NCBI RefSeq assembly: GCF_046098205.1 | Contig: NZ_JBJURJ010000003.1 | Span: forward strand, 62,001-126,000 | Origin: Paenibacillus_AR mesotrionivorans | GTDB lineage: Bacteria > Bacillota > Bacilli > Paenibacillales > NBRC-103111 | Direction of reading: 5' to 3' | Length of the DNA stretch: 64,000 nt | In this document: piece by piece, positions 1 to 8,477 of the stretch | Position numbering within the stretch: position 1 is the first letter of the stretch | Layout of the letters: the number at the start of each line of letters is the position of its first letter | Position numbers and translations under genes: made by a program | The notes under the pieces: model-generated | The model's database searches: none | Told to the model about the DNA's origin: nothing | What the model saw: the letters and a program-made list of their open reading frames with translations, nothing else

Positions 1-306
1 CCACAGGGAGAACGCAAAACCCCAAATTCCCAGCAGCAGCAGCCGGCCGCAGCCATAACGCCCCCAGCCTCCGGCATGGAGCATGGTCAGCTCCCGTTGC
101 ACCGGGGCCTCCGAACCTTCGGCCATAAAGCCGAACCACAACGCGCAGCCGAAGGCCAGCGCCACCGTAGCGCTGTAGCTTTCCAGCACCGGATTGGGCC
201 GGACGGAATACATCCACAGCACAAGAAGGCCATAACAGACAGCCGGCATAAAATACCGGTTGGAGCGGTGGAGATCCGTGAGCATACATTTGACCAAAGC
301 AATCAT
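1..306 (-). CDS. ABC transporter permease, 5' part only (runs off left edge)
   Basis: The first 102 codons of a membrane protein, read leftward from an ATG at 306 and cut by the window edge. The N-terminus (MIALVKCMLTDLHRSNRYF) is followed by a hydrophobic segment (VCYGLLVLWMYS), a second one (ATVALAFGCALWFGFM) and a third beginning at the edge, as in ABC-2-type permeases. Its ATG overlaps the TGA of the upstream ATPase gene (ATGA, positions 303-306), so the two are translationally coupled and very probably form one exporter. The substrate cannot be told from this fragment. Confidence 0.7.
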   Translation of the reverse strand, partial: MIALVKCMLTDLHRSNRYFMPAVCYGLLVLWMYSVRPNPVLESYSATVALAFGCALWFGFMAEGSEAPVQRELTMLHAGGWGRYGCGRLLLLGIWGFAFSLW

Positions 307-1304
307 TGCCGCTCGCCCTCCCCCGCCTCAATACGGAGCCTGCCGAAGGTTCCCTCTGTGCGGACCTCCCCGGATTGTACGCTTAATACCCCGCCCCCCG
401 CCTGCAGCACCGCCAGGAGCAGCTTGTCCCGGAAGCGGAGTTCAGGCCGGAACCAAACTCCATCGTCCGCCCTTCCCCACGGGCAATCCCCTCCATGCCT
501 TAGCGCTATATCTGCCGCCGCATCCGTGCCGATTCCCAGGGTCCGCACCATGACCCCATATTCCCCCGCCGCCGGCTGTTCCAGCTCCCGCGACTCCACC
601 GCACCACGTCCGTCCAGGACTAGCTGCCGGCTGGCTACCCGTGCCGCCAGCCCCGGTTCATGGGAGGCGAACAGCAGCCCGGTTCCCCCGGATTTCAGCT
701 CCCGGAGAATACGGACCAGATCCTCCTGGGCGTTCACATCCAAGCCGGAGAAGGGTTCATCCATCAGAAGCAGGGACGGCTGCTCCAGCATCGCCTGCAT
801 GATGCCCACCTTTTGCAGCATCCCCTTGGAAAAGAATCGTATCGGCGCATCCTTGGCATGCTCCAATCCGCACAGCGCAAGCAGTTCGACCGTACGCTCC
901 CGCAGCCGGGCCGCTGGCATCCCGCGCACGGCCCCCATATGCGTCAGATATTCAACTGGGCTAAAGCGTAAAACCGGCATCCGTTCCGGCACAAGGCCGA
1001 TCCGTCTGCTCAATTCGGAGCCGGAGCTTGCCCTGCCCCATTTTCGCCATGTCTGTCCACGTTCGTCCTGCCCGATTCCCCACGATGCATGTTCCCCAAT
1101 GCCGCTTACGTCCGCAAGCCGGACCGTACCCGAATCCGGGGGCAGAAGCCCCGCGATAATCCGCAGCAGTGTGCTTTTGCCGCTGCCATTGGGACCGGAG
1201 AGCACAGCAGCCTCACTGGCAACCAATACAAACTCCACATCCCGCAGCACCGTCCTGCTGCCGAACTGCTTGTTAAGCCTTTGTACCTTTAATATGGGTA
1301 TCAT
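303..1304 (-). CDS. ABC transporter ATP-binding protein
   Basis: A 333-residue ABC ATPase. Walker A is GPNGSGKST (about residues 37-45), Walker B plus D-loop is LLLMDEPFSGLD, and the signature is the degenerate SKGMLQK type typical of CcmA/ABC-2 exporters. The Q-loop region reads GLVPER. Between Walker A and the Q-loop lies a somewhat long, charged loop. I chose the ATG at 1304 (MIPILKVQRL) because the ABC fold starts there and GGTGGGG lies a few bases upstream; an in-frame start 24 codons earlier would add sequence that does not look like an ABC domain. It overlaps the permease gene by 4 bp. Inference: the ATPase of a two-gene exporter, substrate unknown. Confidence 0.88.
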   Translation of the reverse strand: MIPILKVQRLNKQFGSRTVLRDVEFVLVASEAAVLSGPNGSGKSTLLRIIAGLLPPDSGTVRLADVSGIGEHASWGIGQDERGQTWRKWGRASSGSELSRRIGLVPERMPVLRFSPVEYLTHMGAVRGMPAARLRERTVELLALCGLEHAKDAPIRFFSKGMLQKVGIMQAMLEQPSLLLMDEPFSGLDVNAQEDLVRILRELKSGGTGLLFASHEPGLAARVASRQLVLDGRGAVESRELEQPAAGEYGVMVRTLGIGTDAAADIALRHGGDCPWGRADDGVWFRPELRFRDKLLLAVLQAGGGVLSVQSGEVRTEGTFGRLRIEAGEGERQ

Positions 1305-1332
1305 TCTCTCTATCCCCACCCGGTTTAATATG

Positions 1333-1362
1333 AAAACCGCCTCGCCCGAAGGAGCGAAGCGG
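1333..1362 (-). terminator. Rho-independent terminator after the chemotaxis receptor gene
   Basis: On the minus strand a GC-rich hairpin (CCGCTTCGCTCC / GGCGAGGCGG with a short TTCG-type loop) is followed by TTTTC. It sits between the receptor stop codon (1420) and the ABC ATPase start (1304) and separates the two units. Confidence 0.75.
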
Positions 1363-1419
1363 CTTATGCAGCTCATGTATGTAAGTATAAGGATACAGCA
1401 CAGACTCCCGTTCCTGCAA

Positions 1420-2682
1420 TCAGTCCAGCCGGAAAATCTGGATCGTCCTCAGCATCTGGCTGGAGACCTGGCTCATTTTGTCCGCCTGGTCCGTCATGTC
1501 CTGAATGGAAGCGATCTGTTCATTCATGGAGGCGGAAACCTCCTCCGTGCCGGCTGCGGACTGCTGGGTAATAGCGGAAATATTCTCGATAGCCGAGGAA
1601 ATCTTCCGGGCGCCGTCCAGCATAATAACGCTCTCCTGATTGAAGCTGTGAATCGATTCGGTTATGTATTGAATACTCTCCACGATTTCATTGAACACCT
1701 GGGCGGTTTCTTCGATCATCCCGCTTTGCATATTCACGATCTCTTCATTGGCCTTGATGTTCTCGCTGGCTTCCTTCACACCGGTTTGAATCCGGTTGAC
1801 CAGGTTGAACACTTCCTTCGTGGCCTGGGTGGATTCTTCCGCCAGGTTGCGCACCTGCTGGGCCACTACGGCAAAACCCCGGCCATGCTCCCCGGCTCTT
1901 GCCGCCTCGATGGAGGCGTTCAGGGACAGAAGGTTGGTCTGTTCGGCGATATCCTTAATAGTTCGGGTGATCTTGGTAATACCCTCCGCCTGTACGGCCA
2001 GCTCCTTGATGGTGGCGGCAACAGCCAGTGTAGCGGCAATGTTGCTTTTCATCCCCATGCCTTGGCCTTCCACGGCGTTGCGTCCCTTCTCCACCAGCGT
2101 AATCATCAGGCCGGACTTGTCATTCATGGACCTGGCCGAATTGGCGAAGGCCTCCACCTTGCCCTCTATATCACGGACGGAGCCCGTCATATCCGATACA
2201 TCCTCCGAAATGGAGCTTGCGCCCACTGCCAGCTCGTTGGTGGATACCGCCACCTGGCCCAGCACATCCCGGAATTCCTGGCTTTTGTTGCGGATGCTGA
2301 TGGTAGTGTCGGAGACCTGTCGGGCGATGCCGGTGGTGTCCTTCAGAATCCCCCGCAGCTTGTCGATCATCTGGTTTAAGGCATTGCCCAAATCGCCGAA
2401 GGCGTCATTGCTCTCAATGCGCACCTTCTGGGAAAAATCCCCCTTGGCCACATTCATGGCCACCCGGGTCATGTGCTCCACGGTTTCGGTGAGTTTGGAT
2501 TCGATCATGCGGATCAGCGGAAACGCGATGCCAAAGGTAATCACCAGTTGGATCAGCCACTCCCAAAAGGTATGGCCCATGATAAAAGTCTTAATCAGCT
2601 GCAGAATTTCTGCGACCCCCAACAACCCGTAGCAACCCACCAATAATTTTTTGCGGAAGGACCAACTGTTCATAAAGTCCAT
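1420..2682 (-). CDS. Methyl-accepting chemotaxis protein with short N-terminal membrane part
   Basis: A 420-residue chemoreceptor. Two hydrophobic segments lie near the N-terminus (about residues 14-32 and 37-57), separated by only a few residues, so there is essentially no extracellular sensor domain. A HAMP-like region (RMIESKLTETVEHM... GDFSQKV) and a long signalling coiled coil follow. The hairpin tip is the classic E-A-A-R-A-G-E-x-G-x-G-F-A-V-V-A motif (NASIEAARAGEHGRGFAVVA). The input is therefore probably internal or membrane-derived. The ATG at 2682 has AGGAG 8 bases upstream; the GTG three codons earlier overlaps that site. The gene has its own extended -10 promoter and terminator, so it is monocistronic. 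Confidence 0.92.
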   Translation of the reverse strand: MDFMNSWSFRKKLLVGCYGLLGVAEILQLIKTFIMGHTFWEWLIQLVITFGIAFPLIRMIESKLTETVEHMTRVAMNVAKGDFSQKVRIESNDAFGDLGNALNQMIDKLRGILKDTTGIARQVSDTTISIRNKSQEFRDVLGQVAVSTNELAVGASSISEDVSDMTGSVRDIEGKVEAFANSARSMNDKSGLMITLVEKGRNAVEGQGMGMKSNIAATLAVAATIKELAVQAEGITKITRTIKDIAEQTNLLSLNASIEAARAGEHGRGFAVVAQQVRNLAEESTQATKEVFNLVNRIQTGVKEASENIKANEEIVNMQSGMIEETAQVFNEIVESIQYITESIHSFNQESVIMLDGARKISSAIENISAITQQSAAGTEEVSASMNEQIASIQDMTDQADKMSQVSSQMLRTIQIFRLD

Positions 2683-2707
2683 GGAGCCCACTCCTCTGCC
2701 GGCTAAA

Positions 2708-2721
2708 TGAAAACGATTTCT
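2708..2721. promoter_or_regulatory. Possible catabolite-responsive element (cre) in the receptor leader
   Basis: TGAAAACGATTTCT agrees with the cre consensus TGNAARCGNWWWCA at 13 of 14 positions; the last base differs. It lies between the -10 box and the start codon, a position where CcpA would repress. This is inference from one motif. Confidence 0.35.
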
Positions 2722-2730
2722 TTACCAAAT

Positions 2731-2739
2731 ATTATAGCA
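2731..2739 (-). promoter_or_regulatory. Extended -10 promoter of the chemotaxis receptor gene
   Basis: On the minus strand TGCTATAAT is a perfect extended -10 (TGN-TATAAT), about 50 bases upstream of the start codon. I see no convincing -35 box, as expected for an extended -10, and no sigma-D type -10 (GCCGATAT). Confidence 0.55.
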
Positions 2740-2871
2740 TTGAAAAAATTCCTGGTCTATGTCGAATTTCGGTCAATTTCCAGTGTCAAACATTGTGAAA
2801 CCCTGCCGGGAATGCAATAATAAGAGGTAAGTAAAAATGAGTATGCAATTTTCAAGGAAAAAGGTGAATGT

Positions 2872-3759
2872 ATGAACCAGCAGCATCTTCTGCTCATCGA
2901 CGGCTTCAACCTGCTGAGCAGAGCCCATTTTGCCACATCGTATAACAGAGCCAATGACCAACTGCGGAATAAGAACGGCGTTTACAATAATGCGCTCCGG
3001 GTGTTCTACCAGAAGCTGTTCAACCTGATCCGGGAGCACCGGATCACCCATCTTTCCGTCCTGTGGGACGTGAAGCGTGAGGAAACCACCCGCAGGCAGA
3101 AGTATGCCTCCTACAAGGCCACCCGGACGGAGCTGCCTGAACCACTGCTGGACCAGTATCTGAGCTGCCGGGATATTCTGGAGGGCATCGGCGTGCACCA
3201 GCTGTCCCTTCCCCCGTATGAAGCGGATGACCTGCTGGGGGCTTTCTCCCGCCTGTGGCCGGTGGACCATTGCTTTATTTACAGCAACGACCGGGACCTG
3301 CTTCAGCTGCTAAGCGATACCTCGTCCCAGATTATTGCCGGCAAACAGGGCGAGGCCGTCTATACCTGCGCCCACTTCCAGAACGATTACGGCATTGTGC
3401 CGGGACAGTGGACCGATGTGAAGGCCCTGCTCGGGGACACCAGCGATAACATCCCGGGCTGCCCCGGCATCGGTGCCAAATCCGCCCTGCCTCTGATTCA
3501 GCAATACGGCAGCCTGGAGAGCTTGTACGCCTCCATCGACCAGCTGGAGCCCCACCTGATCAAACACCGGAAGAAGCTGGTGGCCGGACAGGAATCCTGC
3601 TTCCTAAGCAAGGAGCTGTCCACCATCATCGTGGATATCCCCGAGATTGGCGAGCTTCCACTGGAGGCCCTGCAGCTGAATATCCGGCATGATGTACTCC
3701 GCGCATCCATGGAGCAGTATGAGCTCAACATCCGGATCGACGCTTCCCTGGGAGCGTAA
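2872..3759 (+). CDS. 5'-3' exonuclease / flap endonuclease (YpcP-like)
   Basis: A 295-residue stand-alone protein matching the 5'-nuclease domain of DNA polymerase I. Metal-binding acidic motifs are LLIDGFNLL (residues 7-15), YEADDLLG and YSNDRDLLQLL. The helix-three-turn-helix DNA-binding segment is GDTSDNIPGCPGIGAKSA. No polymerase domain follows, so this is the free exonuclease type found in Bacilli, expected to remove RNA primers and flaps in the cytoplasm. The start is supported by AAGGTGA a few bases upstream. It is monocistronic and convergent with the YhcH gene across a shared terminator. Confidence 0.9.
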   Translation: MNQQHLLLIDGFNLLSRAHFATSYNRANDQLRNKNGVYNNALRVFYQKLFNLIREHRITHLSVLWDVKREETTRRQKYASYKATRTELPEPLLDQYLSCRDILEGIGVHQLSLPPYEADDLLGAFSRLWPVDHCFIYSNDRDLLQLLSDTSSQIIAGKQGEAVYTCAHFQNDYGIVPGQWTDVKALLGDTSDNIPGCPGIGAKSALPLIQQYGSLESLYASIDQLEPHLIKHRKKLVAGQESCFLSKELSTIIVDIPEIGELPLEALQLNIRHDVLRASMEQYELNIRIDASLGA

Positions 3760-3785
3760 TAGCCCGGCACAGCCGCGGCATGGAA

Positions 3786-3830
3786 CAAACAGGCCTGTTC
3801 TGCCAATATCCGGCAAAACGGGCCTGTTTG
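3786..3830. terminator. Bidirectional terminator between convergent genes
   Basis: A long inverted repeat, CAAACAGGCC...GGCCTGTTTG, with inner arms TGCC/GGCA and loop AATAT. It lies in the gap between the exonuclease gene (+) and the YhcH gene (-) and can serve both. Confidence 0.75.
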
Positions 3831-3846
3831 CTGTTGAATATTATGA

Positions 3847-4323
3847 TTACAAAATATCCAGTGCAATCTTCACAACGATCTTCTTCACCGAATCCGCCGT
3901 ATCTCCCGCTGCGCACAGGGGGCGGTGGATGTCATCCGGGAAGAACACGGCGAACATGCCGGGACGCAAAAGCACATCGGTTTCATCCTTCACATCGGTA
4001 TAGAAGGCGATATCCCGGCTGCCCAGGTAATCCTCGGAGGGTACGGAATCGGCAGAACGGCGGGCAACCCCGATCACTTCGCCTGCACCGCTGGCCAAAT
4101 ATTGGATATCGATATAACGGTCATGGGCTTCCGGCTTACGGTCCTGCTTAGGCTCTGTTTCGGCTACGGATACCAGGGCGAACATCTTGTCGCCGTCGAT
4201 TTCGTGGCGGCCAACCTCCAGCTCCCCGGTACGGTTCTCCTGAACAAAGGCCATTCCTTTTGCCAGCGCCTTAGAATAGATATGTGCTTCTTTTTGCCAA
4301 GAATCCAAATTGCCTACGATCAT
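3847..4323 (-). CDS. YhcH/YjgK/YiaL family protein
   Basis: A 158-residue single-domain cupin-like protein of the YhcH/YjgK/YiaL (DUF386) family. Recognisable blocks are GRHEIDGDKMFALVSVAET, EAHDRYIDIQY and FAVFFPDDIHRPLCA; the His and Glu residues in these blocks are the expected metal site. Members are linked to sialic acid or other sugar catabolism, but no such genes are adjacent, so the substrate is open. The ATG at 4323 is chosen because AAGAGGTG precedes it and family homology begins at MIVGNLDSW. Confidence 0.85.
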   Translation of the reverse strand: MIVGNLDSWQKEAHIYSKALAKGMAFVQENRTGELEVGRHEIDGDKMFALVSVAETEPKQDRKPEAHDRYIDIQYLASGAGEVIGVARRSADSVPSEDYLGSRDIAFYTDVKDETDVLLRPGMFAVFFPDDIHRPLCAAGDTADSVKKIVVKIALDIL

Positions 4324-4438
4324 TGCGGACTGCACCTCTTTATCATAATAGGTTGAAGCCGGCAGCGGGAAACTGTCCCTCAGACAGCCCCCCAGAGCCA
4401 ACCGGCTTCTTCTCATGAAACCTGATGTTAGTGACTTC

Positions 4439-5611
4439 TTATGCCAACGCTTCCGACTCGGCTGCTTCCTTGTACAGGGACTGGAACAGGTCCACCATTT
4501 TCACATGCTTGCGCAGGGATTTTTCGTGGATCAGGTTCAGCTTGCCATTATCCAGTGAACCGAATACCCGGATCAGATCCTCGTTCTCATGGCTCCAGTC
4601 GAAGCCGTCGAAGATCTGCAGGCATTGCAATCCCTTTTCGTCGTATTCGCCGTTTTTGAACAGGTGCTGATGCGCATACAAGGCGATACCCTCCTGCATA
4701 ACACGGCTGGAGGTGGAGTATTGGGGCAGCCCCGGCTGCTCCGGCATCAACGGCAGAATGGTATTAAAGAATTGGTGCAGAATCTCCACATAAGTAGCCG
4801 GAGCCTTGCGGATCCGACGGGCCAGCTCATAGGAGGTTTGCAGACGCCCGGAAAACAGCATGACGGAGGTGGAATACAGCCAGCTGAAGGACGTGAAATT
4901 TTTGTTGAAGGAGGTCAGGTTGCTGCGTTTCTCCACACCGGCGGCCTTCAGGTAGACATTATGGTCGGCTACCTGCTGGATCACCAGATTCAGCGGGTCG
5001 GTGGAGTCGAAGGAATGGCCCAGCTCCTTGGAAACCAGCTGCACCTTGGAGTTGATGTCGCCGAACAGCTGCTTTTCCTCTTCCTCGGTCAAACCCACAT
5101 ACAGCTGTACGGACAGCTCGGTTTCCACCAGATCCAGGCGGCGCTTCTCCAGCTGCTCCAGCAGACCTTCCGTTTGGGCGGCTTCTTCCTTCAGCTCATC
5201 ATTTTCCCCATGGCGGCGGATTTTGAGCTTGAGAGCGGCCAGCTTCTTCTCGTAGCGGCGGACTTCCTTCAGCATTTGCTCATTGACGTAGCCCAACGCC
5301 ATAATCCGGTGCTGTCCGTCCAGAATGCTCAGCTTGGAGCCGTGGCGCAGGTACAGGCCGCCTTCCTCATCGCGGGCCAGCTGGCTAACATCACGCAAGG
5401 ACAGGGTAACGGGGCCAAAAAATACATGATCCAGCTCCCGCTCCTGGAGATAGTTGGCGATTTTGCGGCGCTGCATGCCAGATAGCTTGCGCTGCACCAT
5501 GGAATCAATCGCGGTATAGTTCAACAGATCCTGCACCGGCAAGGAAATGGTTGCCAGCCCAAACCGGTCGCAGAACGGATGAATGGTCATATTTAAGCAT
5601 AAGCCTTCCAT
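4439..5611 (-). CDS. DndB-like DGQHR-domain protein (second of a tandem pair)
   Basis: A 390-residue protein of the DGQHR/DndB superfamily. The hallmark motif is LDGQHRIMAL (DGQHR at residues 98-102), followed by a charged predicted coiled coil (about 115-160) and the conserved block EEEEKQLFGDINSK near residue 180, equivalent to the FxxIN motif of the family. DndB proteins act as regulators in DNA phosphorothioation clusters, but no dndACDE or dndFGH genes are present here. Its ATG shares one base with the stop of the paralogous gene upstream (TAATG), and AAGGAGG in the end of that gene is its ribosome binding site, so the two are translationally coupled. The function here is unknown. Confidence 0.8.
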   Translation of the reverse strand: MEGLCLNMTIHPFCDRFGLATISLPVQDLLNYTAIDSMVQRKLSGMQRRKIANYLQERELDHVFFGPVTLSLRDVSQLARDEEGGLYLRHGSKLSILDGQHRIMALGYVNEQMLKEVRRYEKKLAALKLKIRRHGENDELKEEAAQTEGLLEQLEKRRLDLVETELSVQLYVGLTEEEEKQLFGDINSKVQLVSKELGHSFDSTDPLNLVIQQVADHNVYLKAAGVEKRSNLTSFNKNFTSFSWLYSTSVMLFSGRLQTSYELARRIRKAPATYVEILHQFFNTILPLMPEQPGLPQYSTSSRVMQEGIALYAHQHLFKNGEYDEKGLQCLQIFDGFDWSHENEDLIRVFGSLDNGKLNLIHEKSLRKHVKMVDLFQSLYKEAAESEALA

Positions 5612-6750
5612 TAGCCCGCATCCTCCTTCGTCCCGATTAAGATCAATTGGTTGTTGTTATAGAATTCCTTGATATATTGGTACGCCTTCATAATCCGGCT
5701 GCGTCGGGGCAGACGGTCCTTCTCCTCACCCACATAAATGCCGTCCCAATCGATATGGGGCAGAATCTTCAGGGCATGCTCCAGGGAATACCGGTTGAAG
5801 CTGCCGGTTTTGACGGCTTCCTCATGAGAGAACAACGCCAGGGCCAGCTGCACATTCTCGGACCAGGCAATCACGCCCTTGCCGGGTTTGGGCAGATACG
5901 CCACCAGACGGTCCAGATAGAAGGAGGCTTCCTTGATGGCTTCATCCTCTTCCTCTTCCGTGAACTGGTAGCCGTTGTTACGGGCGGAGGAACGCATGCG
6001 GCCTTCGAACAGCGCACACATAACTTCTACCAGCAGATGGTAGGACCAGAGGAATTCCGGACCCTTGCCCCGTTCGGTGAACATATCCACGCCGATATCC
6101 TGCAGGTTCGGATCGCTTCCGGCGAGACGGGAGGCCACGACATGGTAGAAACGGCGCTGATCCCGCAGAACGGCCAGGTTGCCGCCGATCTTCCGGGGAA
6201 GCTTGTTGATGTCGCTGAACAGCTGGCGCTCCTGGCGGGCGTCGATATCCAGATAAATCATGACGGACATGGGGAACTGGTAGAGGCTGTTCAGCTTCTG
6301 CGAAATTTCCTCCATCTTGTCATATTCCCGGCGGTCCTTTGCCCGGGCCATTAAGCTTTGGAAGGATTCCGTCAGCCGTTGGAATGCGGCCAGCCGGTGC
6401 TGTCCATCCACCACGTACAGCTTTTCGATGGCCTTCAGCCGGTAAACGCCGGCGCTCTCGTCATATTCCCCTGCTCCGCGGGCGGAGAGAATAATGCCGG
6501 GAAAATACACGGTTTGCTGATGATCTAAGAATAGTTGAATATAGTCGATCAGCTTGGTCAGATTTTGCGGGATAATGGAACGCTGCACTTCCAGGTCCAC
6601 CTCATAGATGGAGAGCAGCTTGCTCACCGGAAGGGTGGTGGAAATAGTCGTCTGCCCGAAGGTGCGGGCCAGTCTGCCGGGAATTTCCACAAACGACCCG
6701 GCTTTCTGCTCGGACAAAAGCTCGGACAAAGATTGAATGGAGTCCATCAT
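5611..6750 (-). CDS. DndB-like DGQHR-domain protein (first of a tandem pair)
   Basis: A 379-residue paralogue of the next gene: VVDGQHRLAAF (DGQHR at 115-119) and the ERQLFSDINKLPRKI block match its neighbour, while overall identity looks low. It therefore represents an old duplication or a heteromeric pair. The start is ambiguous between two adjacent ATGs at 6750 and 6747, both preceded by AAGGTGAT; a GTG further upstream at 6780 lacks a binding site. It is probably the first gene of a two-gene operon. No nuclease, ATPase or modification enzyme lies beside it, so a defence role is not shown. Confidence 0.8.
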   Translation of the reverse strand: MMDSIQSLSELLSEQKAGSFVEIPGRLARTFGQTTISTTLPVSKLLSIYEVDLEVQRSIIPQNLTKLIDYIQLFLDHQQTVYFPGIILSARGAGEYDESAGVYRLKAIEKLYVVDGQHRLAAFQRLTESFQSLMARAKDRREYDKMEEISQKLNSLYQFPMSVMIYLDIDARQERQLFSDINKLPRKIGGNLAVLRDQRRFYHVVASRLAGSDPNLQDIGVDMFTERGKGPEFLWSYHLLVEVMCALFEGRMRSSARNNGYQFTEEEEDEAIKEASFYLDRLVAYLPKPGKGVIAWSENVQLALALFSHEEAVKTGSFNRYSLEHALKILPHIDWDGIYVGEEKDRLPRRSRIMKAYQYIKEFYNNNQLILIGTKEDAG

Positions 6751-6843
6751 ATCACCTTGCTTTCTGCATAAATTTTGCACACACCGGTTTCGGTGCTTAT
6801 ATTACCATCATAGACAGAATGGCATGAAATTATATCCGTATCG

Positions 6844-8031
6844 TTACGAAACCGAAAGTCCGCCCAAAAAACGGCCGATCCGGTCTGCTGCTTCCTTGAG
6901 CATATCCTCACCCTGAACCAGGGCGATCCGCACATACCCCTCCCCATATTGCCCGAATGCATCGCCGGGAATGACGATCACCCCGGTTTCGACGGCAAGC
7001 TCTCTTGCGAAGCTGCGGGAGGTAACCCCTCCCGGGACTGGCGCCCATACAAACATCGTCGCCTTGGGCTTCGGGATGATCCAGCCCCACTCCTCCAGCC
7101 GCTCAAGCAGAAGATCTCTTCTGGCCTGGTATACCAGGGCATTCCGTCCGCCCAATCCTGAACGGATATCCTCGCGCATAGCTGCAATCCCGGCTTGCTG
7201 CACCGCCTCGAACACTCCGTAATCGATATTCGACTTCAGCGCCTTCAGAGAGGATACTGCATCTTCGTTGCCGCTCAGAAATGCAATCCGGCAGCCGGCC
7301 ATATTGAAGCTTTTGGACAAGGAATGGAATTCCACAGCGGTTTTTTTGGCGTCTTTGATCTCTAGGATGCTGGGGGGACGGTAACCGTCAAAAGCCAGTT
7401 CGGAGTAGGCGATATCGTGGATGAGCAGCAGGTCGTGCCTGAATCCAAGATACACCAATTTCTCAAAAAAAGATAGATCGGCCACGGCGGACAAGGGATT
7501 GTTGGGATAATTCAGCAGCATAAACGTGCTCTTATCCAGCACCCCGGCCGGAATAGAGTCCAAGTCGGGCAAATAACCAAACTCGGGCAAAAGCGGGACC
7601 GGGTACGGCTCCACTCCGGCAAGCACCAGGCTCGCCGAGTAGATAGGATAGCCGGGGTCTGGAACAAGTGCGGTATCGCCGGGATTCGCCACGGCCATAG
7701 CCAGATGGGAGAGCCCGTCCTGGGAGCCCATCAAAGCAGTGATTTCCTTATGCGGGTCCAGCTCAACACCGAACCGGAAGCTGTACCAGTCGGCCACTGC
7801 CTCCCGGAACGCCAGGCTTCCCTCCGAGGAGGGGTAGCCGAAATTGCCCTTATCCTGCACCGCCTTGACCAGCTCCCGGACGACTGCTTCATCCGGATGC
7901 CCGTCAGGGCTGCCAATGCCAAGATCGATGAGGGCAAGGCCCTTCTCCCGTGCTGCCTGTTTCCATTCCGCAACCTCGCTAAATATAGCCGAACCGAGAC
8001 GGTTCAGCTTGGCGGATCTCCATCTGGTCAT
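6844..8031 (-). CDS. Class I/II PLP aminotransferase, LL-diaminopimelate aminotransferase-like
   Basis: A 395-residue fold-type I aminotransferase. The PLP lysine is in SLSKSFNMAGCRIAF, the substrate-carboxylate arginine is in EGYVRIALV near the C-terminus, and LNYPNNPLSAVA is the conserved Asn-Pro segment. The pattern MGSQDGLSHLAMA followed by DPGYPIYSA resembles the DapL/YugH-type group (lysine biosynthesis) but I cannot separate DapL from other members by eye. The ATG at 8031 (MTRWRSAKLN) has GGGAG upstream and leaves a 22-bp gap to the preceding gene; a longer start would overlap it. It lies downstream of the arsC/spx-like gene, likely co-transcribed. Confidence 0.8.
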   Translation of the reverse strand: MTRWRSAKLNRLGSAIFSEVAEWKQAAREKGLALIDLGIGSPDGHPDEAVVRELVKAVQDKGNFGYPSSEGSLAFREAVADWYSFRFGVELDPHKEITALMGSQDGLSHLAMAVANPGDTALVPDPGYPIYSASLVLAGVEPYPVPLLPEFGYLPDLDSIPAGVLDKSTFMLLNYPNNPLSAVADLSFFEKLVYLGFRHDLLLIHDIAYSELAFDGYRPPSILEIKDAKKTAVEFHSLSKSFNMAGCRIAFLSGNEDAVSSLKALKSNIDYGVFEAVQQAGIAAMREDIRSGLGGRNALVYQARRDLLLERLEEWGWIIPKPKATMFVWAPVPGGVTSRSFARELAVETGVIVIPGDAFGQYGEGYVRIALVQGEDMLKEAADRIGRFLGGLSVS

Positions 8032-8053
8032 TCTCGTGACACTCCCGGTCCCG

Positions 8054-8410
8054 TCAGGCCCATGCCTGTCTGAATTCCTCTTCATTAAAGCCGACTGTAG
8101 CCTTCACGCCATCTGTAACCAGAGGGCGCTTGATCAGTTTGCCGTTCCCTGCCAGAAGCTCCAGCATCTCGTCCTCGTTCATGCCGGGCAGGCGGTCCTT
8201 CAGGGACAGCTCCCTGTACACCTGTCCGGAAACGTTGAACAGCTTGCGGATGTCCAAACCGGCCAGGCGGGCCATTTGCCTCAGTGCTTCCTTGCCGGGA
8301 GGTTCGGCGGTAATATCCTTAACCTCTGTTGCCACTCCCTGCTCCTTCAGCCACTTCAAGGCATTCCGGCAGGTGCTGCAGGGGGGATACCCATAAAATG
8401 TAACCGTCAT
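8054..8410 (-). CDS. ArsC/Spx family thioredoxin-fold protein
   Basis: A 118-residue protein with the Spx/ArsC-type N-terminal redox motif CSTC in FYGYPPCSTCRNALKWLKE, and the C-terminal KLIKRPLVTDG segment that contacts the active site in this family. Length matches the YusI/YffB group of uncharacterised reductases rather than full Spx regulators. The start at 8410 (MTVTFYG) is preferred because GGAAG sits upstream at workable spacing; an ATG three codons earlier abuts that site. The precise substrate is unknown. Confidence 0.8.
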   Translation of the reverse strand: MTVTFYGYPPCSTCRNALKWLKEQGVATEVKDITAEPPGKEALRQMARLAGLDIRKLFNVSGQVYRELSLKDRLPGMNEDEMLELLAGNGKLIKRPLVTDGVKATVGFNEEEFRQAWA

Positions 8411-8477
8411 CAGCTTCATCTTCCTTTACCTAACCGTTACGCCGCATCCGTACGTCGAATAAAATTATCATAACATT

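Noticed and set aside
76..2379. 767-codon plus-strand open frame across the left end
   Set aside because: It runs antisense through a clear ABC ATPase gene and a clear chemoreceptor gene; its translation is low-complexity and shows no family. It is a by-product of GC-rich codon bias.
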